A stretch of DNA of 64,000 bases, from contig JBFMDX010000007.1 in NCBI GenBank assembly GCA_040753795.1, forward strand, positions 124,001-188,000, in the 5' to 3' direction. Below, one piece after another: positions 33,986-41,251 of the stretch (position 1 is its first letter; each line of letters begins with the position of its first letter). A model generated the notes under the pieces. The model was not told the origin of the DNA. It saw only the letters and a list, made by a program, of their open reading frames with translations, and searched no databases. Made by a program: the position numbers and the translations under genes. Source of the stretch: Thermodesulfobacteriota bacterium (GTDB lineage: Bacteria > Desulfobacterota > Desulfobacteria > Desulfobacterales > Desulfosudaceae).

Positions 33986-34724
33986 GACTCCTCCCGGTCA
34001 GCTTGAGATACACCTGCTCGAGGTTGTCTCCCCCGTGCCGCTCCATCAGGACTTGAGGTGCGTCGACGGTCACGACTTTGCCCCGGTCGATGATGGCCAC
34101 CCGGTCGCAGAGGCGTTCCGCCTCCTCCATATAGTGGGTCGTCAGCAGCAGGGTGGTGTTGCGGCTCTTGAGATGATTCAGCCGTTCCCAGACGGCATGA
34201 CGGCTATGGGGGTCCAGGCCGGTGGTGGGTTCATCCAGGATCATCAGTTCCGGGGAGTTGACCAGGGCCCGTGCCAGCATCAGCCGCCGTTTCATTCCGC
34301 CCGAGAGATCCTTGATTTTCGCCTTGCCCCGCTCGTGCAGTTCGACAAAGGCAAGAAGTGTTGCGGCCAGGGGTGCTGACGTTTTTTTGGGTATGTCAAA
34401 ATATCGGGCATAAACGATAAGATTGTCGATGACCGAAAGATCCAGGTCGAGGTTGTCCTCCTGGGGCATCACACCCATCCTGGCCTTGATGGCCGATGGC
34501 TCCCGGGTCACCTCCCGCCCGAAAACCGTCACCGATCCGGACGTGGGCGGCAGGAAGCAGGAAATGACGCGCATGACCGTGGTCTTGCCGGCGCCGTTGG
34601 GGCCAAGGAACCCGAAGCATTCCCCGGCGCTGATCCGGAAGTCCATGCCGTCCACGGCCCTGAACTCGCCGTAGTCCTTGACCAGGCCCTGCACCATCAC
34701 GATGGGGGGAGTGCCCTCTATCAT
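33975..34724 (-). CDS. ABC transporter ATP-binding protein (NodI-like)
   Basis: This is 249 residues. Walker A GPNGAGKTT (about 39-47), the ABC signature LSGGMKRRL (about 138-146) and Walker B LMILDEPTTGLD (about 157-168) are intact, with the switch His in TTHYMEEAE. It energises the permease encoded downstream. Its start overlaps the stop of the preceding 230-residue gene as ATGA, so the three genes form a translationally coupled operon. Confidence 0.93.
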   Translation of the reverse strand: MIEGTPPIVMVQGLVKDYGEFRAVDGMDFRISAGECFGFLGPNGAGKTTVMRVISCFLPPTSGSVTVFGREVTREPSAIKARMGVMPQEDNLDLDLSVIDNLIVYARYFDIPKKTSAPLAATLLAFVELHERGKAKIKDLSGGMKRRLMLARALVNSPELMILDEPTTGLDPHSRHAVWERLNHLKSRNTTLLLTTHYMEEAERLCDRVAIIDRGKVVTVDAPQVLMERHGGDNLEQVYLKLTGRSLEY

Positions 34725-35413
34725 TTCGTCCCGCCGTAACCCGGATTCTGGGCCAGGAAGGCGTCGGCCTGAATCCGGAGAGCGGTTGTCTTTCCCCGGT
34801 TGGGCAGCCCGGCCCGGACATTGACCAGGGTGTTAAACACGCCCATGGGGCCCGCGCCGGACACAGCCGGAACCTTGAACGGGGAGGCCGCCCCGTGAAT
34901 ATTGGTGATGGCGATGACCCCGTCCGGAACGCCTTCCCGGGTCAGCGCCGGGATTTCCCGGTCCCAGTCCGCCCGGTGGATCGGCACCGTCACGGGTTCC
35001 TCCGGGGTTCCGATGTAGCAGTCACCGCCCACAAACGGGTTCTGCACCTGGATCCGCAGGAAAAGGGTGATGTCGAAGGCCAGCAGGTCGTGGATGATCA
35101 GGGGCTTGACCGCCTCCACCCGGGCCGTGGCGTTCCCCAGGGATCCCAGGGCGCGGGAAACCCGGTCGATGGCGGTGGCCCCTCCCGGCACGGGCAGGGG
35201 CCGGCTGTAGAGGCCGTGGCTTCCGTCAGGCGGGGGCAGAAATTCGTTGCCGGCGATGCCCCCGATGAGCTTCAGGCCGCCGTCGGAGATGGGAAAGACA
35301 AAGTCCGCGCTACGGAACTCACCACCCCGGACGATGATGGCCACACAGTGCTGCGCTTCGGGGGGGGCGTTGAACCCGGGAAAGACTGCGCTGAATTTTT
35401 CTGATGAAGGCAT
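34721..35413 (-). CDS. Uncharacterised protein in ABC exporter operon
   Basis: This is 230 residues. I do not recognise a firm family. No signal peptide is evident at the N-terminus (MPSSEKFSAVFPGFNAPPEA). The sequence is Gly/Pro rich with many short beta-type segments. It includes GGDCYIGTPEEPVTVPI near 126-142 and VSGAGPMGVFNTLVNVRAGLP near 188-208, which recalls lipid- or surface-associated actinobacterial hypothetical proteins only weakly. The coupling (ATGA overlap) to the ABC ATPase suggests a role with the exporter, perhaps as cargo-related factor. Codon usage fits the neighbours, so it is a real gene. Confidence 0.7.
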   Translation of the reverse strand: MPSSEKFSAVFPGFNAPPEAQHCVAIIVRGGEFRSADFVFPISDGGLKLIGGIAGNEFLPPPDGSHGLYSRPLPVPGGATAIDRVSRALGSLGNATARVEAVKPLIIHDLLAFDITLFLRIQVQNPFVGGDCYIGTPEEPVTVPIHRADWDREIPALTREGVPDGVIAITNIHGAASPFKVPAVSGAGPMGVFNTLVNVRAGLPNRGKTTALRIQADAFLAQNPGYGGTK

Positions 35414-35517
35414 CGGCCGCTTCCTGTTTTATGAATGACAGATCCCTTGGCACTTCTCACCACACCTGCTCTGAACGCTGATGAACACGTTCTCCATTAT
35501 GCCGGCCATGCGCTTAG

Positions 35518-35787
35518 AACCGGATATTTCATGAAAATTTTCGACATGAATGAATATCTATATCAAACACATACGGTTGCAATAAAAAACAGACGTTTTT
35601 TGAAACTACAAACTGTCATGAGGCGATTGATGAATTTTACGCCAATTTTATGTCGAAACCTTTCACCCTCTGGGCGAGTCACCTTGGCCGCATCCGCTGT
35701 GTTGCAGGCCGCTCGCAGTAGATTTACTACAGCTTCGCGTCCTGCGCCGTGCGGCTGCGGCCAAATCGACTCGTGAAATATCCGGTT
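35518..35787. repeat. 270-bp MITE-like element with 17-bp terminal inverted repeats
   Basis: AACCGGATATTTCATGA at 35518-35534 is matched by TCGTGAAATATCCGGTT at 35771-35787 (one mismatch as inverted repeat). Inside, TTGGCCGCA at 35681-35689 and TGCGGCCAA at 35756-35764 form a second inverted pair around a centre AGTAGATTTACT. There is no convincing gene; a 113-residue frame over it is made of this repeat. The right end overlaps the stop codon of the outer-membrane gene. It fills most of the 372-bp gap 35414-35785. Confidence 0.7.
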
Positions 35788-36631
35788 AGAACCGGAATCT
35801 CACCCCGACCAGCGGTCCGCTGATGTCCAGGCTGTCCAGGACCTTATCGTCCTCAAACTGCCACTCCAGATACCGGTAGGCTGCGACCACATCCGCCGAC
35901 TTGCCGATCCGGTAGCCGGCGCCCGCCAGCGCCTGCCAGGTCAGATCGCTGTCCCCTGTGCCCAGGTCCGCATAATAAAGAAGATACCAGTCCTCGGCCA
36001 GGTTCACTTCCCCCCTGATACCGGCGACGCCGTCCCAGACATCCTCCGAATCAGAGATGCATCTCCCCCTTGAATTTAAAGGCCCGGTGATATCAAATTC
36101 CAGTTCCGGTTTCATATAAAGATAGCGGAGACCGGCGAGAACCTCCATCGAAAACCCTTTCGTGCCGACGACGCTGTAGCCGGCGACCGGCGTAACGACC
36201 CAGGCCTGTTCCTTAACCGTTACCTCCGCCTTGAGATCGTTCCCCCCGGGCAGGGTCAACCGGCTGCTGTTGTCCCCCTCAACGTCCAGGTAGTTGACAT
36301 CCAGAGAAAGATGCCAACCGCCATTGCGGGCCTGCAGGGCGCCCAGAAAAGCAAAATCAAGATTGTCCAGGATATCATGGAAGGGGACATCGAGGTCCTC
36401 TCCGCCGGCGGTCTCGCCGCCAAGTTCGATCATCCACAGATAAAAGTCCGCGCCGAATTGCCACGCCCGGGATTGGGCGGAATCCTTCTCTGCCGCGCCG
36501 GCGGAAACAGCCGCCGCGAGAACAAGGATCAGGGCCATCAAAAAACCGGAAAAGCCCAACCTTCCCGGCGCGAAGACCGTCTTTTCTTTGCGGCGGAATA
36601 CGAGATACGATTTTTTCTTTTTGATATCCAT
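35786..36631 (-). CDS. Outer-membrane beta-barrel protein
   Basis: This is 281 residues. An N-terminal basic stretch precedes a signal segment (FSGFLMALILVLAAAVSAGAA, cleavage likely near residue 47). The mature part has alternating short beta-strands such as WHLSLDVNYLDVEG, FSMEVLAGLRYLYM and AGYRIGKSADVVAAYRYLEWQF, and it ends in the C-terminal aromatic signature VGVRFRF of outer-membrane barrels. Function is unknown; small barrels of this type are often annotated as porin-like. The stop codon lies inside the right inverted repeat of the 270-bp element. It is transcribed in the same direction as the glycyl radical operon, but after that operon's terminator. Confidence 0.78.
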   Translation of the reverse strand: MDIKKKKSYLVFRRKEKTVFAPGRLGFSGFLMALILVLAAAVSAGAAEKDSAQSRAWQFGADFYLWMIELGGETAGGEDLDVPFHDILDNLDFAFLGALQARNGGWHLSLDVNYLDVEGDNSSRLTLPGGNDLKAEVTVKEQAWVVTPVAGYSVVGTKGFSMEVLAGLRYLYMKPELEFDITGPLNSRGRCISDSEDVWDGVAGIRGEVNLAEDWYLLYYADLGTGDSDLTWQALAGAGYRIGKSADVVAAYRYLEWQFEDDKVLDSLDISGPLVGVRFRF

Positions 36632-36764
36632 GGTTTCTCCCGCAGGTTTTATTGAAAAATCGGTTAATTAGGCGATACTATATACCGGGCCGGTTTTAGG
36701 TGTCAAATAATTTCAGCCCGCGGCCTGCTAAGGGCCGCGGAGGGGGGCCGGTTTCCGGGGCAGG

Positions 36765-36806
36765 CGAAAAAAAGGGGGCCTGTATGTCAATACAGCCCCC
36801 CTTTTC
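36765..36806 (-). terminator. Rho-independent terminator of the glycyl radical operon
   Basis: AAAGGGGGCCTGTAT and ATACAGCCCCCCTTT form a 15-bp stem with one mismatch around a GTCA loop. In the minus-strand sense it is followed by a run of T. It lies 120 bp beyond the 1100-residue gene. The remaining sequence of 36807-36925 shows nothing else I can identify. Confidence 0.85.
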
Positions 36807-36925
36807 ATGCGCTCTTCCCGGCAACAGCAGGAAGAAAATAAACATCAAGACTGGCGTTAAGAAGGCGGCGACACTCGCCGGTCCGGTTTCAGGTCTCTAT
36901 AAAATCATCGTTTTCAAAAGCGTTC

Positions 36926-39900
36926 TTATGAATAACAGGTCCGGTTGATAATGATTTTTTTCAATTCGTCGGACAGGTCGTTAAAGTAGGCGCAGTATCC
37001 GGCCACGCGGACCAGCAGGTACTTGTGCTTTTCCGGATTCTCGTAGGCTTCCAGCAGGATTTTCCGGTCGATGACATTGGGCTGGAACTGCATGCCCCCC
37101 TTCTTGAAAAAGGTGCCAAAAATCGCGGCCAGGTTGCGGACCCCTTCCCGCCCGGGGAACAGGGCGGCGTCGATGGTAAAGGTGACCGTGGTGCCGTTGG
37201 GCGCGTAGGTAACAAAATCCACCCCGGCCACGGAGTTGAGCGACGACAGCAGATCGGCCATTTCCATGCCGTAATGGGGGGAGACGCTGTTGGCCAGGGA
37301 CACCCCTTTTAACCGGCCGGATGGCAGGGCCGGGGTCTTGGCCCCGTAAACGTCATTGACGTTGAGGGCATAATAACCGGCGGTGTAGATGCCGTTGCGG
37401 GGGCAGTTGGGGACCTGGTTCAGGGCGTTGACGTAAATCTCCAGGGTCTTGTTGACCCAGGCCACCGCCTCCCGGGATTCGTCGTGGCCGAACTTCTTCA
37501 CGGCCGACAGGGCCGCGCGGATCTGTTGATTCTTTTCCCCTTCAAAATTGCTGTCGATGGCCTCGATGATTTCATTCAGGGTATACTGCTGTTTCTTGAA
37601 CACCACTTCATCGATGGCGTGAAGCGAGTCGGCCACGTCCGTGATTCCCACGCCCTGAATACCGCTGCTGTTAAACGTCGTACCGCCTTCATTGACGTCC
37701 TTGCCGTTTTCCACGCAGCTTTTGAACAGCGCCGACGCCAGCGGCGTGGGGAAATATTGGCTGATCTGTTTTTCGATCTTCTGGTGATCGGTCAGAATGG
37801 CCGTCGCCAGGCAGTTTAAACGCGTCTGAAAGCGATCCAGCAGTTCGTTCATGTCGGCCGGCGGATTGACCGGGCCGGCGTTTTTCCGTTTTCTTTTTTC
37901 CCGGGCCGCAGTGTATGTCGAGGAGACAAACCGGGAGAACCGGTTGTTTCCCCGGAAGGTGTATTCCACGAACTTGGCCGTCATTTTGTCCAGTTGCTCG
38001 GTAAGACCGAAGTTCCACAGATCTTTTTCCTCGCCCTTGAGGGCCTGGAGAAAGGGCAGGGTGACATTCATGTTGGCGCAGTCGGTGTTGCCGAAATGAT
38101 TGTCCGAGGCATTAGGCTCGACGCAGCCCACGATGGAGTAATTCCGGGCTTCTTCCACGGTGGTGTCATAGTGCTTGAGCAGGGTTTGGACATAAAGTTC
38201 ATCATTATATAAAGCCGGCATGGGGGCGCCGTTGATGTACACCTCGGCCAGACGTTCCAGGTACTCCCGCGGGCTGTCGGGGTGGATCCGGGCCGTCATG
38301 TTGACGGCGTAGGGCTGGAGTTCGCAGATATCCAGCAGCATGTAGGTGAGGTCGTTGGTGGCGTCTTTTCCGTCCCGGCCCAGACCGCCGGCCGTCACGG
38401 TCTGGTCGGTGGACATGGTCTCAAAGAGCCGGCCGATGCGGAGGTAGGTATCGCCGTCGTTGGCCAGGATGACTTCATCCATTTTGAGGATAAACAGGGC
38501 CAGCAGCTCTTTGGCCTTCTCGTAGGTGATCCGCCCGGCTTCCTTGTCCTTCAGATAGTAAGGATAAAGTATCTGATCCAGCCGTCCGAAGGAAACGGCG
38601 TTTTCGTAAGACTCGATGCACAGGCCGATATGCAGGAAGAGCATGGACTGGAGCGCCTCATGAAAGGTGCGGGCCGGGTTGCGGGGGACATACCGGCAGA
38701 TGGCCGCCATTTCTTCCAGTTCCCGGCGCCGGTCCGGGTCCGTTTCCACCGCGGCAAGCCGGGACAGTTCGGCCGCGTACCTGTCGGCAAAGGCTTCGAG
38801 GGCCTTTAAGGTGATGATCGCGCTTTCATAAAAATCGGCGCTCTCCGGCTTCTGTTCGCGGGCAGCCTCGATCTCCCGGATGATCCCCTCGGTCCCCAGT
38901 TCCAGCAGACGGTCGAAATTGACGATAAAATGGGCGATGGCCGCCATGTTGTTGTTGAAGCCGGTATTCATTTCCGAGCACCGCGATACCATCAGCATCA
39001 GGTCGGAGAATTTCCGGTTGACCTTGGCGATAAGGCCGTGCCTGGCCCAGAAGGGGAAAATCTTGAAATAAAAATCCAGCTTGTCTTTCCAGGAGCACTT
39101 GAATGAAACCGGCTTCTGACGATTGATCTGGTGGATAATCGACAGGAACAGCGTGCCGTAGTGCTCTTCCCAGACCTGGCCGCCTTTTCTCTTGGAGGTG
39201 AAGTTGCCGGCCAGCAGTTCCCCGGGATAGATGATAATCTGCTTGTTGTCCAGCACATGGGCCAGGCGCTCCGCCCGATGAATGTAGGCCGGTTTTTTGA
39301 AGCCGTTCTTTTTGTAGAATGACGTCTTCAGCCTGGAGACCTCGAAGCAGAGATGGTGGTCGCTTTCCCGGATGGCCTTCTGAATGTCATACACCCGCTG
39401 GGTAAAGACCGCCTTGTTCCGGGAGGAGTCCAGCTCCAGGCATTCGACCTTTATGCCGAGAGCGGCAAACAGGTCGACCGATTTTTTGAGGGCTGCCAGG
39501 CTCTGTTCCGGGGCTATGTTCAGGGGTTCACGGACCAGGCCCAGGCGCCGGGCTTTATCCTCGTACATGTTGTGATACTTGAGCAGTTCAATGGACGGAG
39601 AGCTGATCGATTTTAAAAAATCCGCCGCGGCCCGGATATGTTCCCCGGCGTCGTTGTATCCCGGCACGATGACCATGCGGAATTTGATGCCGGCCTTCAG
39701 GTCGATCAGTTTTCTGATGTTGGCGTGGATCAGCCGGGTGTCCTGGGCGGTCAGCGTTTTATGCAGGGTATCGTCTCCGACGATTTTTAAATCGACCAGA
39801 AACAGGTCGATATATGGCGCCAGGCGGACGATATGCTCCGTCGGAACGTGAAGGGAGGTCTCCGCGGCCACGTGGATATGTTCATCTTTAATCGCCGTCA

Positions 39901-40228
39901 GCAGACGGATCAGGCTGTCCGGGTCCTGCAGCAGGGGATCGCCGCCGCTCAAGGTTACGCCCCCTCCGGTTTCAAGAAAATAGTCTTTATCCCTCAGCAC
40001 CACGTCCATGATGTCGGCCGTGGAATAATTGCTGTCCGGCGCGAGTTCCGGCTTGAGGGAAAGGGCCTCGGGGTTCTGGCACCACAGGCATCGCAGCCGA
40101 CACCCCTGGAAAAAGATGGTCGTGCGGATACCGGGACCGTCATGGACACAGGTGCGCTGAATTTTTAGAATGTTCAGCTTTTCCGTATATTCAACGGGGT
40201 ATTCGTCAAATTTTCTGGCGGGCTTCAT
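36926..40228 (-). CDS. Fused glycyl-radical-enzyme activating enzyme and glycyl radical enzyme
   Basis: One uninterrupted 1100-residue frame. Residues about 17-270 are a radical SAM activase: RTCVHDGPGIRTTIFFQGC, then cysteines 43, 47 and 50 in CRLRCLWC, then GGGVTLSGGDPLL (88-100). It lacks the ferredoxin insert found in many activases. Residues about 275-1100 are a PFL-like enzyme: active-site Cys 702 in SIVGCVEPN with Glu 704, the GGTTFNSSGIQGVGI region, and the glycyl radical loop VRVAGYCAYF with Gly 1077. The GCVE motif is seen in dehydratases, choline lyase and related C-C/C-N/C-O lyases, so pyruvate is not the likely substrate. It starts 2 bp after the gntR gene, with AAAAGGAG upstream. 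Confidence 0.93.
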   Translation of the reverse strand: MKPARKFDEYPVEYTEKLNILKIQRTCVHDGPGIRTTIFFQGCRLRCLWCQNPEALSLKPELAPDSNYSTADIMDVVLRDKDYFLETGGGVTLSGGDPLLQDPDSLIRLLTAIKDEHIHVAAETSLHVPTEHIVRLAPYIDLFLVDLKIVGDDTLHKTLTAQDTRLIHANIRKLIDLKAGIKFRMVIVPGYNDAGEHIRAAADFLKSISSPSIELLKYHNMYEDKARRLGLVREPLNIAPEQSLAALKKSVDLFAALGIKVECLELDSSRNKAVFTQRVYDIQKAIRESDHHLCFEVSRLKTSFYKKNGFKKPAYIHRAERLAHVLDNKQIIIYPGELLAGNFTSKRKGGQVWEEHYGTLFLSIIHQINRQKPVSFKCSWKDKLDFYFKIFPFWARHGLIAKVNRKFSDLMLMVSRCSEMNTGFNNNMAAIAHFIVNFDRLLELGTEGIIREIEAAREQKPESADFYESAIITLKALEAFADRYAAELSRLAAVETDPDRRRELEEMAAICRYVPRNPARTFHEALQSMLFLHIGLCIESYENAVSFGRLDQILYPYYLKDKEAGRITYEKAKELLALFILKMDEVILANDGDTYLRIGRLFETMSTDQTVTAGGLGRDGKDATNDLTYMLLDICELQPYAVNMTARIHPDSPREYLERLAEVYINGAPMPALYNDELYVQTLLKHYDTTVEEARNYSIVGCVEPNASDNHFGNTDCANMNVTLPFLQALKGEEKDLWNFGLTEQLDKMTAKFVEYTFRGNNRFSRFVSSTYTAAREKRKRKNAGPVNPPADMNELLDRFQTRLNCLATAILTDHQKIEKQISQYFPTPLASALFKSCVENGKDVNEGGTTFNSSGIQGVGITDVADSLHAIDEVVFKKQQYTLNEIIEAIDSNFEGEKNQQIRAALSAVKKFGHDESREAVAWVNKTLEIYVNALNQVPNCPRNGIYTAGYYALNVNDVYGAKTPALPSGRLKGVSLANSVSPHYGMEMADLLSSLNSVAGVDFVTYAPNGTTVTFTIDAALFPGREGVRNLAAIFGTFFKKGGMQFQPNVIDRKILLEAYENPEKHKYLLVRVAGYCAYFNDLSDELKKIIINRTCYS

Positions 40229-40230
40229 TT

Positions 40231-40926
40231 CTATACTCCTTTTAATAACGTCATGCCGGTCTGTAAAAACTCCCTCGTTTTTTCTGCTGCCTTTGCTTCA
40301 TCGCCGTTGATGACGGCTTTGAGTATGTCCTTTTTCAAAGCCATATTTTGATGCGAAGAAAGGGGCAGAAAAATATCCAGGTGCCGGTCATGAATGGTTT
40401 TGATGGTGTTCATCAGCAATATGTAAACCATGTTCTTGCTGGCCAGGGCCAGGAGATGGAAAAATTCGAAATCCAGTTGTTGCGATTCAGCCGGGTCTTT
40501 GGTCGCGGTCATCTTTTCCATCAGCGACTTCATCTGATCAACATCTTTTTTGTCCGCCCGCCGTGCAGCCAGCCTGGCGACATCGCTTCCGAAAAGCTGC
40601 CGCGCCTCCATGATATTTTCCAGAATCTTCAGATCGATTTCTCCGTTGATGACCAGCAGAGAAAAAATCAGGTCGATGGAGGCATTGCGGAAATCCTCGA
40701 CAATGATCCCCTTGCCCTGACGAATTACCACCAGCTTCAACTGCTCCAGTTTTTTCAACGCTTCCCTCAGGGTGGCCCGGGTCACGTTGAGCTGGGCCGC
40801 CAGGGTCCGTTCCGCCGGCAGCATTTCTCCCGGCCGGACACCGCCCTGGAGAATGTATTTCATCAGCATTTCGGCAACCTGCTCGGATGCTTTTCTCTTT
40901 TCAACCGGAGCCAATGCAGGGGTCAT
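40231..40926 (-). CDS. GntR-family regulator, FadR/FCD subgroup
   Basis: This is 231 residues. An N-terminal winged helix (SEQVAEMLMKYILQGGVRPGEMLPAERTLAAQLNVTRATLREALKKLEQLKLV at about 14-65) is followed by a helical FCD ligand domain. FCD regulators sense small carboxylates or similar metabolites. It is the first gene of the operon with the fused glycyl radical enzyme and is the likely local regulator. A TGGT-N3-ACCA box typical of this subgroup lies 118 bp upstream of its ATG. Confidence 0.92.
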   Translation of the reverse strand: MTPALAPVEKRKASEQVAEMLMKYILQGGVRPGEMLPAERTLAAQLNVTRATLREALKKLEQLKLVVIRQGKGIIVEDFRNASIDLIFSLLVINGEIDLKILENIMEARQLFGSDVARLAARRADKKDVDQMKSLMEKMTATKDPAESQQLDFEFFHLLALASKNMVYILLMNTIKTIHDRHLDIFLPLSSHQNMALKKDILKAVINGDEAKAAEKTREFLQTGMTLLKGV

Positions 40927-41043
40927 GATCTTTTCCAGTTTCTATTCCCGACGAAATATGTCTGCTTTCGTCCGGAGGGAAATATGTTATTAGTATTTGT
41001 TATCATTCAATAAATTTGTCTGTTCGCAAACACAACGCCCAAC

Positions 41044-41054
41044 TGGTACTACCA
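41044..41054. promoter_or_regulatory. Candidate FadR-type GntR operator TGGTACTACCA
   Basis: TGGT-ACT-ACCA matches the TGGTNNNACCA consensus shared by FadR-subgroup regulators such as PdhR and LldR. It lies in the divergent gap between the gntR-glycyl radical operon and the secreted repeat protein gene, so it could control either or both. The gap 40927-41251 is otherwise AT-rich and gene-free. Confidence 0.6.
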
Positions 41055-41161
41055 TCATACCAATTTGAAATTTAAAAGCAAGTTTTTTTTTCTTTCAATT
41101 CAGAAACAGATCGTCAAACCTCCCGACACACCCTTGGTCGCCTTGACCGCTCAAAAAATGC

Positions 41162-41198
41162 TTGACATATTTGCGGATTTTATTGTACATGCGTACAA
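41162..41198 (+). promoter_or_regulatory. Promoter with overlapping inverted repeat TTGTACATGCGTACAA
   Basis: TTGACA at 41162-41167 is followed after 16-17 bp by TGTACA or GTACAT as a weak -10. That -10 lies inside the inverted repeat TTGTAC-ATGC-GTACAA (41183-41198). The layout suits a repressor site over the promoter of the gene starting at 41252. Confidence 0.45.
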
Positions 41199-41251
41199 AA
41201 CAATCCAATGGTTCTTTTTCCCCAACCCTGGCATGAAAAGGAGACAACCCC

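Noticed and set aside
35435-35776. Plus-strand frame of 113 codons between the exporter operon and the outer-membrane gene
   Set aside because: Most of it is the 270-bp inverted-repeat element; there is no ribosome site and the translation has no protein-like pattern.
36926-40228. Pyruvate formate-lyase (PflB/PflA) identity for the fused enzyme
   Set aside because: PFL has a Cys-Cys pair at the active site; here the motif is a single Cys followed by Val-Glu-Pro, as in dehydratase/lyase members.
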